Assembly: GCF_000688235.1 (NCBI RefSeq)
Contig: NZ_JHYO01000010.1
Span: 62,001-126,000, forward strand
DNA: 64,000 nucleotides
Origin: Terasakiella pusilla DSM 6293
GTDB taxonomy: Bacteria > Pseudomonadota > Alphaproteobacteria > Rhodospirillales > Terasakiellaceae
Reading direction: 5' to 3'
The position numbers were made by a program, and so were the translations under genes. The notes beneath the pieces are model-generated. The model saw only the letters and a list, made by a program, of their open reading frames with translations, searched no databases and had not been told where the DNA came from. Position 1 is the first letter of the stretch, and the number at the start of each line of letters is the position of its first letter. Shown here piece after piece: positions 19,679 to 29,724 of the stretch.

Positions 19679-20905
19679 ATGAGCAAAATCAAGGTCAAAA
19701 ACCCCATCGTTGAACTCGATGGCGACGAAATGACCCGCATCATCTGGCAATTCATCAAAGACAAGCTGATCCTGCCCTATTGCGACGTTGATTTAAAATA
19801 TTACGACCTCGGTATGGAAAACCGCGACGCAACCGACGACCAAGTCACCATTGATGCGGCAAACGCCATCAAGGAACACCGCGTCGGCGTTAAATGCGCG
19901 ACCATCACACCGGACGAACAACGGGTTGAAGAATTCGGCCTCAAAAAAATGTGGAAGTCACCGAACGGGACGCTGCGTAACATCATCGGTGGTACGGTTT
20001 TCCGTCAGCCGATCATCTGTAAAAACGTACCGCGCCTTGTGCCGGGTTGGACCCAGCCCATCGTGATCGGGCGTCACGCTTTTGGCGATCAGTATAAAGC
20101 CACCGACATGAAAGTGCCGGGTCCGGGCAAACTGACCATGACGTTTGAGCCTGCCGATGGCGGCGATCCCATTACCCACACGGTCTATGAATTTGAAAGC
20201 GCCGGCGTTGCCATGTCCATGTATAACGTGGATGAAAGCATCCGTGGCTTTGCCCGCGCCTGTCTGAACTATGGTCTGGAACTGGGTTGGCCCGTCTTCC
20301 TATCCACCAAAAACACCATCCTGAAAGCTTATGACGGTCGCTTTAAAGATATCTTTGAAGAGATTTTCGAAGCTGAATTTAAAGAGAAGTTTGAAAAAGC
20401 CGGCATCGTTTATCAGCACCGTCTGATCGATGATATGGTTGCCTGTGCCATGAAATGGTCCGGCGGTTTTGTCTGGGCCTGTAAAAACTACGATGGCGAT
20501 GTGCAGTCCGATACGGTTGCTCAAGGCTTCGGCTCCCTTGGTCTCATGACATCTGTTCTGATGACACCGGATGGGCAAACCGTTGAGGCAGAGGCCGCAC
20601 ACGGCACCGTCACCCGTCACTACCGTATGCATCAGGAAGGTAAAGAAACCTCCACCAACCCGATCGCCTCCATCTTTGCCTGGACCCGCGCGTTGAAATT
20701 CCGTGGTCAGTTTGACGAAACCCCTGCCGTGGAACGTTTCGCAGAGGATCTGGAACGCGTCTGTATTGAAACGGTGGAAAGCGGTCACATGACTAAAGAT
20801 TTGGCGCTGCTGGTCGGGCCGGAACAAACATGGTGCACCACGCATCAGTTCCTCGATCACATTGACGCCAACCTAAAAGACCTCATGGCCCGCCGTCCGA
20901 GCTAA
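19679..20905 (+). CDS. icd: NADP isocitrate dehydrogenase, dimeric eukaryote-like type
   Basis: The 408-residue protein starts [24 protein letters not shown] and contains [62 protein letters not shown] and [14 protein letters not shown]. These are features of the homodimeric subfamily shared with mitochondrial IDH2. The AHGTVTRH segment fits NADP use. It catalyses the same reaction as the monomeric enzyme encoded divergently at 17009-19198. A clear GGAG site precedes the ATG, and a terminator follows. Confidence 0.97.
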   Translation: MSKIKVKNPIVELDGDEMTRIIWQFIKDKLILPYCDVDLKYYDLGMENRDATDDQVTIDAANAIKEHRVGVKCATITPDEQRVEEFGLKKMWKSPNGTLRNIIGGTVFRQPIICKNVPRLVPGWTQPIVIGRHAFGDQYKATDMKVPGPGKLTMTFEPADGGDPITHTVYEFESAGVAMSMYNVDESIRGFARACLNYGLELGWPVFLSTKNTILKAYDGRFKDIFEEIFEAEFKEKFEKAGIVYQHRLIDDMVACAMKWSGGFVWACKNYDGDVQSDTVAQGFGSLGLMTSVLMTPDGQTVEAEAAHGTVTRHYRMHQEGKETSTNPIASIFAWTRALKFRGQFDETPAVERFAEDLERVCIETVESGHMTKDLALLVGPEQTWCTTHQFLDHIDANLKDLMARRPS

Positions 20906-20928
20906 GGTTTTAAGGACAATCGCACATG

Positions 20929-20961
20929 AAAAAGCCCGGCTGTACTCAGTCGGGCTTTTTT
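20929..20961. terminator. Intrinsic terminator between icd and soxR
   Basis: An AAAAAGCCCG stem pairs with CGGGCTTTTTT, positioned between the converging genes. Confidence 0.88.
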
Positions 20962-20968
20962 GTGGGCT

Positions 20969-21382
20969 TTAAGCACCCGCACGCTCTTTTTTTACAATGG
21001 GGCAATCGCTGGTGCTCAGGCACCCACAATCAATGCAGCCTGATAGATCATCGCGCAACAGGCTCAACAACGCTATCCGTTGATCCAATGCCTCTTGCCA
21101 ATTTTTTGACACCCGCGACCAGTCTGCCAGACTCACGGACTTATCGAAGGGAACATCCACTAACGCTTGTGCAATCTCGCCCAACGGGATGCCTGCTTTC
21201 TGCGCGATTTGAATAATCGTAATCCGCCGCACCGTGCTACGCGGGTAAACACGATAATTTGCCCGATTACGCTTTGGCTGAATGAGACCTTTTCGCTCAT
21301 AAAAATGCAAAGCAGATACACTCAACCCGGTCAAATCCGCCACATCGCCAACCGTCAATTCCGTCTTCACCATTTTCTCCAT
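20969..21382 (-). CDS. soxR: Redox-sensing activator SoxR
   Basis: The 137-residue MerR-family protein has an N-terminal winged helix (LTVGDVADLTGLSVSALHFYERKGLI), a dimer helix and the SoxR [2Fe-2S] cluster motif Cys116-x2-Cys119-x-Cys121-x5-Cys127 (CIDCGCLSTSDC). Redox-active compounds oxidise the cluster and switch the bound promoter on. The gene is divergent from an SDR-family gene, and a SoxR box lies between them. No soxS is seen, as expected outside the enterics, where SoxR controls its targets directly. Confidence 0.95.
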   Translation of the reverse strand: MEKMVKTELTVGDVADLTGLSVSALHFYERKGLIQPKRNRANYRVYPRSTVRRITIIQIAQKAGIPLGEIAQALVDVPFDKSVSLADWSRVSKNWQEALDQRIALLSLLRDDLSGCIDCGCLSTSDCPIVKKERAGA

Positions 21383-21389
21383 TTTTCGC

Positions 21390-21420
21390 TTGCCCTCAAC
21401 TTAAGTTAAGGCTTTAGAAC
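21390..21420 (+). promoter_or_regulatory. SoxR box in a MerR-type promoter
   Basis: CCTCAACTTAAGTTAAGG at 21394-21411 is a near-match to the SoxR consensus CCTCAAGTTAACTTGAGG. It fills the spacer between a TTGCCC -35 and a TAGAAC -10 set 19 bp apart, the long spacing typical of MerR-family promoters, and directs transcription of the SDR gene. Confidence 0.85.
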
Positions 21421-21448
21421 CATAGCTCCAACACGTATGGAGATGTAA

Positions 21449-22333
21449 ATGAAAATTTTTATTCTAGGTGGTACAGGTACCATCGGTACGGGCCTTATCC
21501 GCGAACTCGTCACTAGAGGTTATGCCGTCACGGGCCTAAGCCGTTCAAAAACTGCGGACCAAAAGCTCATCCAAGAAGGTGTCCAGCCTTTACGCGGTGA
21601 TCTCGGCGCACCTGAAGGCTGGGCTGACCATGCCGTCAGCTTCGATGCCGTCATTCACGTCGCAGACACGTTTGATGACACGATGGCTGAGATTGACGAG
21701 CACCTGACCACCACTCTCATCAGCGCTGCGTCTCAAAGGCAAAGCCCCCTTCGCCTCCTCTACACCGGGGGATGCTGGCTCTATGGGGCAACGGGTGATC
21801 AAGTCGCGACCGAAGAAAGTCCGTTCGTCCCCCTATCCGCCTTCAACTGGATGATTGCGGGACAGCGCAAGCTCTTATCCTCGCCTCATTTGTCCTGTGT
21901 CGTCCTGCATCCCGCCATGGTTTATGATGAAAACGGGGGTGTGTTTGAAAAATTCCTCAACAACGCCCGCCAAGGTAACGATTTTGAGGTCTGGGGTAGC
22001 GATCAAACCAGATGGCCCTTGGTGGAACGATCCGACCTCGCGCGGGCTTATGCTGAGCTACTGGACCACCCAGAACTTAGCGGACATTTTAACGTCACGT
22101 CCCAAGACGGCGTGAAAGTCGGCGACATCATCAGCGCCATTGCCCAACGGTATGGCCTGCCCAAAAAGATGAAAATCCGTTCTGTAGAAGACTTGGTGGA
22201 AGAATATGGATCATGGGCCGAAGGACCAACCATCGATCAACAGATGTCTTCACAAAAACTACAATCCCTCACCCAATGGTGGCCCCGCTATACAGACTTT
22301 CGCACCTCGCCCCTTTTTAACCGCCCGATATAA
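21449..22333 (+). CDS. NAD(P)-dependent epimerase/dehydratase-like SDR protein
   Basis: The 294-residue extended-SDR protein has the nucleotide-binding motif GGTGTIG at residues 8-14 and the segments LRGDLG and LLYTGGCWLYG. The active-site YxxxK is not obvious: the region reads FNWMIAGQRKLL, so the usual Tyr appears replaced and the catalytic role is uncertain. SoxR control suggests a role against redox-cycling compounds, perhaps by reducing or modifying them. The GGAG site and the SoxR-type promoter fix the start. Confidence 0.82.
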   Translation: MKIFILGGTGTIGTGLIRELVTRGYAVTGLSRSKTADQKLIQEGVQPLRGDLGAPEGWADHAVSFDAVIHVADTFDDTMAEIDEHLTTTLISAASQRQSPLRLLYTGGCWLYGATGDQVATEESPFVPLSAFNWMIAGQRKLLSSPHLSCVVLHPAMVYDENGGVFEKFLNNARQGNDFEVWGSDQTRWPLVERSDLARAYAELLDHPELSGHFNVTSQDGVKVGDIISAIAQRYGLPKKMKIRSVEDLVEEYGSWAEGPTIDQQMSSQKLQSLTQWWPRYTDFRTSPLFNRPI

Positions 22334-22350
22334 GCGACGTAAAATTGGCC

Positions 22351-23268
22351 TTACACCCCTTTGCTCACAGCTTTCACAATCGCGCGTAACCATTTCCTAG
22401 CGGGGTCATGATGAAAGCGTTCGTGCCAGATTTGGGAGATGCTAAAGCGTGGGCCACGTAATTCCGCGGGCAGTTCCTGCACATGAATTCCTTGCTGTGG
22501 GAACGTGGCCGCCAGCTTGCGCGGCATGGAGATCAGCAAGTCCGTTTGGGAAATAACCGACGGGATCGCCAGAAAATGCGGCAGGCGCAACACTGTCTTG
22601 CGCGTCCGTCCCAATTCTTGCAGGCGACGATCAATCGCGCCTGTTCCCCGTCCCGTGATACTCAGCATGGCATGGCGGGCTTTGCAAAATTCATCCAACG
22701 ACAGCGCTTGCCCCACAAGTTGATGATCTTTGGACATCACACACACAAAATCATCTTCAAACAGCTTTTGATGAAAGGCACCCGCCATGTCCGGTCCGTC
22801 ATCAATCACCCCGATCCCCAGATCAATCTCTCCGGCCCTTAAGGACTGGACGGCAGCCATGGACATATTCACCAAATCCACCTGAATGTTTGGCGCCTGT
22901 TGATAAAGGCGCGCCAACACCTTTGGCATCATCACTTGTGTAAAATAATCCGCCCCCATGATCCGAAATTGTGCCTGCGATGTCGCCGGGTCAAACGCAT
23001 TTGGGGCCAAGACACTGCGCACCCGTTCCAACGCGTCTTGCAAAGGGACACGCAAGCCTTCCGCCCTTGGCGTTAAGACCATCCCGCGCCCAGCTCGCAC
23101 CAGCAACGGGTCTTTTAACATATGGCGCAAACGCTCCAGCGCCCGGCTCATGGCAGGCTGGCTCAGGCTCACAGATTCTGCTGCGCGGGTCACGCTGCTT
23201 TCATTCAGCAACGCTTCCAAGGCGACCAGCAAATTAAGGTCGAGGTTTTTAATATTCACTTCATGCAT
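22351..23268 (-). CDS. LysR-family transcription regulator
   Basis: The protein has about 305 residues with an N-terminal helix-turn-helix (NLDLNLLVALEALLNESSVTRAAESVSLSQPAMSRALERLR) and a periplasmic-binding-like effector domain (RIMGADYFTQVMMPKVLARL, GEIDLGIGVIDDG). It resembles the NodD/NahR-like branch. It is divergent from the NmrA-like gene and probably controls it. An in-frame ATG at 23286 would add six residues; neither start has a clear ribosome site. Confidence 0.9.
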   Translation of the reverse strand: MHEVNIKNLDLNLLVALEALLNESSVTRAAESVSLSQPAMSRALERLRHMLKDPLLVRAGRGMVLTPRAEGLRVPLQDALERVRSVLAPNAFDPATSQAQFRIMGADYFTQVMMPKVLARLYQQAPNIQVDLVNMSMAAVQSLRAGEIDLGIGVIDDGPDMAGAFHQKLFEDDFVCVMSKDHQLVGQALSLDEFCKARHAMLSITGRGTGAIDRRLQELGRTRKTVLRLPHFLAIPSVISQTDLLISMPRKLAATFPQQGIHVQELPAELRGPRFSISQIWHERFHHDPARKWLRAIVKAVSKGV

Positions 23269-23363
23269 ATATTTTATATAAATCATGCATTAGATTGATG
23301 CAATCGTTCCGCCTATTCTCCTTTGCAGATAACACACACAGTTTTTTGAAAAGGAGTTCCCCC

Positions 23364-24233
23364 ATGTTTGTTGTTACAGGTGTCACCGGCAATACAGGTT
23401 CTGTCGTCGCCCAAACCTTGCTTGATGCAGGTAAAAAAGTCCGCGTTCTTGTGCGCAACACAGAAAAAGGCCAGCCGTGGCAGGACAAAGGCGCTGAAGT
23501 CGTCGTCGCCGATCTGTTTGACCAAGCCGCCCTGACAGACGCCCTAAACGGAGCAGAGGCCGCCTATCTGATGTTGCCGCCGGACGTCACCCACACCGAC
23601 TTCCTGCAAAGCCGCTTTGACATTGCCGACAATCTTGTCACAGCCGCACAAGAGGCCGGTCTGGCCCATGTCGTCTATCTGTCCTCCGTCGGTGCCCATC
23701 ACGCCCCCACCCAAACCACAGGGCCGATCCGCACCCTCGCCTATCTGGAAGAACGCCTTAACGCAACAGAGTTAAAAACAACAGCCCTGCGTCCCGGCTA
23801 TTTTCTGGAAAACTGGGGTGCTGTCCTTCATCCGATTATCCATGATCACATCCTGCCGAGCTTCCTGTCTCCCCTCGATAAAAAAATCGACATGGTCGCG
23901 ACACAGGACATTGGTGAAAAAGCCGCCGCCCTTTTACTCACCCCACCCGCCGGACAAAAAAATGTGATCGAACTAAAAGGCGCTGCCCAATATAGTGCCG
24001 CAGACGTGGCCCAAGCCTTTTCCAAAGCCTTGAAAGCGGACATCACCCCCATCTCCGTTCCCCGAGAGGCCCAAGTCCAAGCCCTGATCGATGCGGGCAT
24101 TTCCACGAATGTCGCCGATCTGTTGGTTGAAATGTATGAAAATATCAACAACGATTTTATTCATTTCACCCAAGATGAAGCGGCACGTGGGCAGGTGACA
24201 CTGGACGCCATGGTCGAGAAGTTATTAGCGTAA
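23364..24233 (+). CDS. NmrA-family NAD(P)-binding protein
   Basis: The 289-residue atypical SDR protein starts MFVVTGVTGNTGSVVAQTLLDAGKKVRVLVRN, with the glycine-rich GVTGNTGSVV motif, and continues VVVADLFDQAALTDALNGAEAAYLMLPPD. This is typical of the NmrA/QOR2-like group: NAD(P)-binding quinone reductases or redox-sensing proteins. AAGGAG precedes the ATG. It is divergent from a LysR gene that is its likely regulator. Together with the SoxR-SDR pair next door, this makes a small redox-response block. Confidence 0.87.
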   Translation: MFVVTGVTGNTGSVVAQTLLDAGKKVRVLVRNTEKGQPWQDKGAEVVVADLFDQAALTDALNGAEAAYLMLPPDVTHTDFLQSRFDIADNLVTAAQEAGLAHVVYLSSVGAHHAPTQTTGPIRTLAYLEERLNATELKTTALRPGYFLENWGAVLHPIIHDHILPSFLSPLDKKIDMVATQDIGEKAAALLLTPPAGQKNVIELKGAAQYSAADVAQAFSKALKADITPISVPREAQVQALIDAGISTNVADLLVEMYENINNDFIHFTQDEAARGQVTLDAMVEKLLA

Positions 24234-24239
24234 CCTTCA

Positions 24240-24288
24240 GCAGGCGTTGCTGTAAGTTGGCAACGCCTGCCTCGCTTGCTTTTTTAAA
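24240..24288 (+). terminator. Probable terminator after the NmrA-like gene
   Basis: A perfect 11-bp stem, GCAGGCGTTGC/GCAACGCCTGC with a 9-nt loop, is followed within 10 nt by a T run. Confidence 0.75.
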
Positions 24289-24482
24289 TGAGTTTCCACG
24301 TCCTAGCACTTGCTTTCCACCGCGTTAAAGAGTATGAAAGCGCCAACAAGAGAACTTTCTTCACAAAAGAGTCAGATTCACCTTGACGAAAAGCAACCTT
24401 TTCCTTAAAAGGCGGGTCTCTCTTGAGGGCGGGACTATGTCTGGCCCCACCTTCAGTGTTTATGAGATTAAGGATTTGTATT

Positions 24483-24776
24483 ATGGCACGTCGCTGCTCA
24501 CTTACTGGTAAAGGCGTTCAAACTGGCAACAATGTTAGCCACGCTAAAAACCGCACTCGTCGTCGTTTCTTGCCGAACCTGCAAGACGTTTCTTTGGTAA
24601 GCGACGCGTTGGGCGTATCTGTTGGCTTGCGCGTCAGCACTGCCGCACTTCGCACCATCGAACATAAAGGTGGTCTGGATGCGTATTTGCTCGACACACC
24701 GGCAGAAAAACTGCCGCGTGAAGCACGTCGTTTGAAAAGCCGCGTTAAAAAAGCTCAAGCTAAAAAAGCTGCTTAA
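24483..24776 (+). CDS. rpmB: 50S ribosomal protein L28
   Basis: The 97-residue protein starts [29 protein letters not shown], the conserved L28 opening, and ends in a Lys-rich tail ([13 protein letters not shown]) typical of alphaproteobacterial L28. The ATG at 24483 follows AAGGA; an upstream in-frame ATG would add a non-conserved extension. It is transcribed alone and has its own strong terminator. Confidence 0.97.
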   Translation: MARRCSLTGKGVQTGNNVSHAKNRTRRRFLPNLQDVSLVSDALGVSVGLRVSTAALRTIEHKGGLDAYLLDTPAEKLPREARRLKSRVKKAQAKKAA

Positions 24777-24803
24777 TTAGCACTTTAAAGCGTACAGTTT
24801 TGT

Positions 24804-24838
24804 AAAAAGCCTGCCCTTCTTCAAGGGCGGGCTTTTTT
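24804..24838 (+). terminator. Intrinsic terminator after rpmB
   Basis: AAAAAGCCTGCCCTT pairs with AAGGGCGGGCTTTTTT. The last two T bases are also part of the stop codon of the converging phytase-like gene. Confidence 0.9.
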
Positions 24839-25748
24839 ATTTGAGCAAAATCCGCAGCAACAAAGTCCGTTGAAACAGGCTAAAGTTATCATCGGACAAG
24901 ACGCTAAGAATCAGACGGCCTTGAGTATCCTCATGCGCTGCGATTCCTTCAAAATTATCAACGGGCGTTGGCGATGAAAACTCTGCCAGAACGGCACCGC
25001 GCGTCACCGAATCTGCGCTGACATTTAGGTATGACAAACGCGCTTTCACGTCGAGCAAAGGCTTATAATAGCGCTCCAGCAACACAAAATTATCCGTTTG
25101 TGGCAAGCGCACCACGCCAGTCGGTCTAAACCCATCCTTTAAGGGAAGATCGAATCGCTTCGACTGTCCGTCCTTTACCAACCAGACTGCGGTAAAGGGA
25201 TGAGACACCTGCCCTTCCACCACCAGCAAAAGCGTCCCGTCACGCAGAATCTCTAGGGCCTCGATCCCATGATTAGGGACCAACGCCTGTTCCTCTTTTC
25301 CAAAGCTCAGGATATCTTCACGGACAGAACCATCACGCGCGTACCGCACAACCCGGTGATTGCGCTCAAAAGAGATGTAGAGACTGCCATCCGGGGCCAG
25401 TGCCAGACTTTCAGAATCTTTGCGTCTCTTGCCTTTTAAGAGCTTACCGTTCCCTCCTCTAAGCGGGATCAACCGCGCCCGATCAAACCTCTCCCCTTCA
25501 AAGGTGAACAGCACGCCGCGATCACTGACAGACAGATAGCCGTCGGGCGTTTTAACCAATCCAGACAAGCCGCCAAACCGCGAATCAGTTGAACTCAATT
25601 GTTCAACGGATAACAGCTTTACATATTCAGTTTGAAAAGGCGCGAACGCGACAGGCTCGCGATAAATTTTCACCTCATCCCCACCGGCCCGCGCAGTCAC
25701 TGCGCACAATAGGACGACAGCCATCGTCCAGAAAAACCGGTGGGTCAT
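24837..25748 (-). CDS. Secreted phytase-like esterase-domain protein
   Basis: The 303-residue exported protein has a signal peptide (FFWTMAVVLLCAVTARA) and then a beta-propeller-like domain: GGLSGLVKTPDGYLSVSDRG, KDSESLALAPDGSLYISFERNHRVVRY and NFEGIAAHED. These are the marks of the 'esterase-like activity of phytase' family (PF13449-type). Its substrate is unknown. It lies 9 nt downstream of cobT with an AGGA ribosome site, so it is the last gene of the J-protein-cobS-cobT unit. Confidence 0.82.
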   Translation of the reverse strand: MTHRFFWTMAVVLLCAVTARAGGDEVKIYREPVAFAPFQTEYVKLLSVEQLSSTDSRFGGLSGLVKTPDGYLSVSDRGVLFTFEGERFDRARLIPLRGGNGKLLKGKRRKDSESLALAPDGSLYISFERNHRVVRYARDGSVREDILSFGKEEQALVPNHGIEALEILRDGTLLLVVEGQVSHPFTAVWLVKDGQSKRFDLPLKDGFRPTGVVRLPQTDNFVLLERYYKPLLDVKARLSYLNVSADSVTRGAVLAEFSSPTPVDNFEGIAAHEDTQGRLILSVLSDDNFSLFQRTLLLRILLK

Positions 25749-25757
25749 GATTTCGTC

Positions 25758-27608
25758 CTATCTTCTGAGGTGCAGGCTATCCAGATTTGCGTCAAACATA
25801 TCCGCCAGATTTTGCAGGATGGTCCCGCCCAAGTCTTCCGGATCACTCAAGGTCACGGCATTGCGATAATAACGCGTCACATCATGCCCAATACCGATGG
25901 CGGTCAATTGCACAGGGGTGCGGGTTTCCATCCATTCGATCACCTCGCGCAGGTGCGCTTCCAGATAACTGGACGGATTGGTGGAGAGCGTAGAATCGTC
26001 AACCGGCGCCCCATCAGAGATCACCATCAGAATTTTGCGATCTTCCGGTCGACACATCAGGCGCTTATAAGCCCACAATAAAGATTCTCCGTCGATATTT
26101 TCCTTCAACAGACCTTCTTTGAGCATCAGCCCCATATTGTTTTTCGCCCGACGCCACGGATCATCCGCTGATTTATAAACCACATGGCGCAGATCGTTCA
26201 GCCGGCCCGGATTAGGCAATTTGCCTTCACTCATCCATTTTTCACGAGACTTGCCGCCCTTCCACGCTTTTGTGGTAAAGCCGAGCACTTCCACCTTAAC
26301 ACCGCACCGTTCCAGTGTACGTGCCAGAATGTCAGCACTAATCGCCGCAACCGTGATGGGTCGCCCGCGCATGGAACCGGAATTATCGATCAGTAACGAG
26401 ACAACCGTGTCACGGAATTCGGTTTCCTTCTCCCACTTATAAGACAGGGAATGGGTCGGGTTGGCAACAATACGGGCAAGACGGGCTGCATCCAGCAAGC
26501 CTTCTTCCAGATCAAAGTCCCAAGACCGCTGCTGTTGGGCCATTAAGCGACGTTGCAGGCGGTTGGCGATGCGGGCCACAACCCCTTGCAGGTTGGCAAG
26601 CTGCATATCCAGCTGACGACGCAGACGTTCCAACTCTTCCTCATCAGCAAGGTCTGCGGCTGCGATTTCCTCGTCAAACTCGGTGGTATAGGCTTTATAA
26701 TCAATCTGGATGGCATCATTGGGATCGAGCCAATTGGGGCGGCGACTTGGGCCTGCGGGGCTATCTTCGCCCGCGCCCGCTTCCATTTCCTGCTCGTCGC
26801 CGTCCTCACCTTCACCTTCAGATGGGGCGGTGTCATCTTTTTCGGACGGGGGCATGTCCATATCATCGTCCATTTCCCCGCCACCGCCGACGCTTTCCAG
26901 ATCCTGCTCAGACGGGCTTTCATCCCCGTCCGTTTCTTCGGTTTGCTGGTTTTGCTCGTCTTCTTCTTCCTGACCACTCGGCGGGTCCATCAGCTCCATC
27001 TCTTCGAGGAAGCGATAAACCGCTTCCCCATAGGCTTTCTGGTCCTCCGCCTTACTTACAAGGTCGTTCAGAGCGGTTTCGCCATGTTCTTCCACGAACG
27101 GGCGCCACAGGTCTGCGGCTTTTTTGGCAACCGGCGGCAAGTCCCCACCGGACAAACGTTCGCGCACCAGCAGGGCAAGCCCATGGGCAACCGGCACGTC
27201 ATCACGGCTCAAGGCCTTACCCCAGCCATTTTCCTGACAACGGTTATCCAGCAGGGTATTGAGGTTTTGGGCTACGCCCTTCATGCGGCGCGAGCCGAGG
27301 CTCTCTACCCTTGCCTGCTCGACCAGTTCAAACACATCACGTGCGCTTGGATCAGATGGCATTTTGGCACGGTGTAAAGCCGCATCATGAAAACGCAGAC
27401 GCAAGGAGGCTGCATCGGCGGTCCCGCGCAGCTTTTCCAAATCCCCTTGCGAGATACTCCCTCGCGAGGGCATCGGCAGACGCACAGACCCGCGATTAAC
27501 GGTTGCTGCGCCCGGTGAATAGTTCACGACCAGCTCCGGCTCCCCGGAAAAGGAACGCACGGTCGCCGTCGTCACCCGTTTTAACAGATCGCGAATTTCT
27601 TCCTGCAT
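25758..27608 (-). CDS. cobT: Cobaltochelatase subunit CobT
   Basis: The 616-residue protein has an N-terminal domain, a long acidic linker near 210-285 ([18 protein letters not shown] and following) and a C-terminal von Willebrand A domain with MIDAS-type [11 protein letters not shown] and [14 protein letters not shown]. This is the layout of aerobic CobT. With CobS it forms the AAA+ chaperone-like part of the CobNST chelatase that inserts cobalt into hydrogenobyrinate diamide. The gene overlaps cobS by one base (TAATG). No cobN is in the window. Confidence 0.96.
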   Translation of the reverse strand: MQEEIRDLLKRVTTATVRSFSGEPELVVNYSPGAATVNRGSVRLPMPSRGSISQGDLEKLRGTADAASLRLRFHDAALHRAKMPSDPSARDVFELVEQARVESLGSRRMKGVAQNLNTLLDNRCQENGWGKALSRDDVPVAHGLALLVRERLSGGDLPPVAKKAADLWRPFVEEHGETALNDLVSKAEDQKAYGEAVYRFLEEMELMDPPSGQEEEDEQNQQTEETDGDESPSEQDLESVGGGGEMDDDMDMPPSEKDDTAPSEGEGEDGDEQEMEAGAGEDSPAGPSRRPNWLDPNDAIQIDYKAYTTEFDEEIAAADLADEEELERLRRQLDMQLANLQGVVARIANRLQRRLMAQQQRSWDFDLEEGLLDAARLARIVANPTHSLSYKWEKETEFRDTVVSLLIDNSGSMRGRPITVAAISADILARTLERCGVKVEVLGFTTKAWKGGKSREKWMSEGKLPNPGRLNDLRHVVYKSADDPWRRAKNNMGLMLKEGLLKENIDGESLLWAYKRLMCRPEDRKILMVISDGAPVDDSTLSTNPSSYLEAHLREVIEWMETRTPVQLTAIGIGHDVTRYYRNAVTLSDPEDLGGTILQNLADMFDANLDSLHLRR

Positions 27609-28606
27609 TAGCTCAACGCCACACGCGCTGCACTCAACGGCAGATCCACATCAAAACAACGCTGATAGAATTCAGCAACCACCGGACGTTCCATCTCGTC
27701 ACATTTGTTGAGGAAGGTCACGCGGAACGCATAGGCCAGATCATTGCCAAAGATTTGCGCATTCTCCGCCCATGTAATGACGGTACGCGGCGACATGACC
27801 GTAGACAGATCCCCGTTGATGAAGCTCTGGCGGGTCAGGTCTGCCAATTCAACCATCGCAGCCACATTTTTGCGGCCTTCTTCTGTATTCCAATCCGGCA
27901 TTTTTGCCAGAACGATCTCGACTTCCTGATCATGTTCCAGATAGTTCAAGGTCTGCACCATGGACCAACGGTCCATCTGGCCCTGGTTGATCTGTTGCGT
28001 GCCGTGATACAGGCCTGTTGTGTCCCCCAGACCAATGGTGTTGGCCGTCGCAAACATACGGAAGTGCGGGTGCGGACGGATCACGCGGTTTTGGTCCAGC
28101 AGGGTCAACTTGCCTTCCACTTCCAAGATACGCTGGATGACAAACATCACATCTGGGCGACCGGCATCATATTCATCAAACACCAGCGCACACGGATGTT
28201 GCAGCGCCCACGGAATAATCCCTTCGCGGAATTCTGTCACCTGTTTGCCGTCTTTCAGGACAATCGCATCCTTACCGACCAAATCGATCCGGCTGATATG
28301 GCTATCAAGGTTGATACGCACGCACGGCCAGTTCAGGCGGGCGGCGACCTGTTCAATATGAGAAGATTTACCTGTGCCGTGATAGCCCTGAATCATCACG
28401 CGGCGATTATGGGCGAAGCCTGCAAGAATGGCCAATGTGGTTTCTTTATCAAAGCGATAGGTTTCATCCAGATCCGGCACATATTCATTGCGAATGGAGA
28501 AAGCGGGCACCTGCATATCCACATCAATGCCGAAGGTTGAGTTGACGTCAACCATTGTGTCCGGGCCATCCAATGGGAAGGCTTGCACGCCTGAAAATTC
28601 GTTCAT
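27608..28606 (-). CDS. cobS: Cobaltochelatase subunit CobS
   Basis: The 332-residue AAA+ ATPase of the MoxR-related clade has the CobS opening ([29 protein letters not shown]), Walker [10 protein letters not shown] and Walker [11 protein letters not shown]. It powers cobalt insertion together with CobT. It is 18 nt downstream of the J-domain gene, an order common in alphaproteobacteria. No cobalamin riboswitch is visible upstream. Confidence 0.97.
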   Translation of the reverse strand: MNEFSGVQAFPLDGPDTMVDVNSTFGIDVDMQVPAFSIRNEYVPDLDETYRFDKETTLAILAGFAHNRRVMIQGYHGTGKSSHIEQVAARLNWPCVRINLDSHISRIDLVGKDAIVLKDGKQVTEFREGIIPWALQHPCALVFDEYDAGRPDVMFVIQRILEVEGKLTLLDQNRVIRPHPHFRMFATANTIGLGDTTGLYHGTQQINQGQMDRWSMVQTLNYLEHDQEVEIVLAKMPDWNTEEGRKNVAAMVELADLTRQSFINGDLSTVMSPRTVITWAENAQIFGNDLAYAFRVTFLNKCDEMERPVVAEFYQRCFDVDLPLSAARVALS

Positions 28607-28623
28607 AATCTCTTCTTCCGATT

Positions 28624-29226
28624 TTAGTCGATGATTGTATTTTTGAGTAATGTATAGGCTTGGCTAATAATTTTAAAGCGTTCTTCTGCGTCTTTGTCAC
28701 CGCCATTGGCATCGGGGTGATATTTTTTGACCAACACTTTATATCTTGCCTTTAATTCTGTCTGAGTAAGGGGTGGCTTAAGGTCCAATAAGGCGAAGGC
28801 TTTACGTTCTTCCCAATCAAATTGGGCCATATCATCTTCCGGCTCACCCTTAAAGCTGCCATCTTCCTTGAAGAACCCAAAATCATCTTTAAAACCGCCA
28901 CCATTTGCGCCTGCTGTTTGCTTAAAGGTACCAAAATTCCAACTTGGGCGGTCCCATGTATAATCTTTACGCATATCGCGTTCGATATCAGCCGTGCTCA
29001 TGCCTTCGTAATAATTCCAGCGCTTATTATATTCGCGCACATGATCAAGGCAAAAATAATGATATTCACGCAGGCTATCGCGTGACTTGGGGGCCTTAAA
29101 CTCCCCCAGATCTTCACAATCGGGCCATGCACACCGCGGTGCATCCGGATCGACTTCTTCTATCGTTTCTTCCCAGAAACGGCTGTTGAAACGAAGATCA
29201 CTCTTTGTAGACACAAAAAAACTCAC
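28624..29226 (-). CDS. J-domain protein
   Basis: The 200-residue protein carries its DnaJ J-domain at the C-terminus ([33 protein letters not shown]), with the HPD motif near residue 171. The N-terminal half has a conserved [19 protein letters not shown] segment with two cysteines, and a third in YFCLDH. There is no G/F-rich or zinc-finger region, so it is not DnaJ itself. It probably recruits DnaK to a specific client, perhaps the CobS/CobT complex encoded downstream. It is the first gene of the leftward unit. Confidence 0.9.
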   Translation of the reverse strand: MSFFVSTKSDLRFNSRFWEETIEEVDPDAPRCAWPDCEDLGEFKAPKSRDSLREYHYFCLDHVREYNKRWNYYEGMSTADIERDMRKDYTWDRPSWNFGTFKQTAGANGGGFKDDFGFFKEDGSFKGEPEDDMAQFDWEERKAFALLDLKPPLTQTELKARYKVLVKKYHPDANGGDKDAEERFKIISQAYTLLKNTIID

Positions 29227-29303
29227 TCAAGAAGGAAAGGCACCCACAAAAAATATGGGACGATCACTTCTTATAGCAAGTCAAACGTGGTCGAAAAAGG
29301 GGC

Positions 29304-29337
29304 AAAAAACCGGCGGGACCAATGCCCGCCGTTTTTT
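29304..29337 (-). terminator. Intrinsic terminator after the XRE gene
   Basis: A GGCGGG/CCCGCC stem is flanked by A and T runs. It lies between the XRE gene and the J-domain gene, both leftward. Confidence 0.85.
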
Positions 29338-29346
29338 ATACCGACT

Positions 29347-29724
29347 TTATTGCTTTTCGTCCGCCAAAGCACGCGCCAGACTAGAGATCGCCTCTTGGTA
29401 CTTTTCGTTGCGGATCATGGAGAAATGACGTGACAGTTCCAACCCCATACGCTCACGCGGGTTGGTTTCACGTTGTGTTTCACCGCCAATACCGTCAAAA
29501 AAGAATTCGACAGGGGTGTTTAACATCCGGGCAATTTCAAACAGGCGACCAGCAGAAACGCGGTTCACGCCTTGCTCGTACTTGTGTGCCTGTTGATAGG
29601 TCACACCGATACCATGGGCGAGTTCCTGTTGAGTAAGACCCAACATAATACGGCGTTCGCGAATTTTCTCGCCGACAAATTTATCGACATCATCCGCTTT
29701 TTTCTTATTTACAGTTTGCGACAT
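29347..29724 (-). CDS. XRE-family helix-turn-helix regulator
   Basis: The 125-residue protein has a Cro/C1-type HTH (IRERRIMLGLTQQELAHGIGVTYQQAHKYEQGVNRVSAGRLFEIARMLNTPVEFFFDG). This sequence is close to a widespread alphaproteobacterial family of short regulators with that same core. The C-terminal tail (LELSRHFSMIRNEKYQEAISSLARAL) is helical. GGAG upstream supports the ATG at 29724. It is divergent from bolA. Confidence 0.9.
   Translation of the reverse strand: MSQTVNKKKADDVDKFVGEKIRERRIMLGLTQQELAHGIGVTYQQAHKYEQGVNRVSAGRLFEIARMLNTPVEFFFDGIGGETQRETNPRERMGLELSRHFSMIRNEKYQEAISSLARALADEKQ

Noticed and set aside
28607-28623. Possible cobalamin riboswitch before cobS
   Set aside because: The gap before cobS is too short, and the region before the J-domain gene has only a terminator and shows no B12 box.
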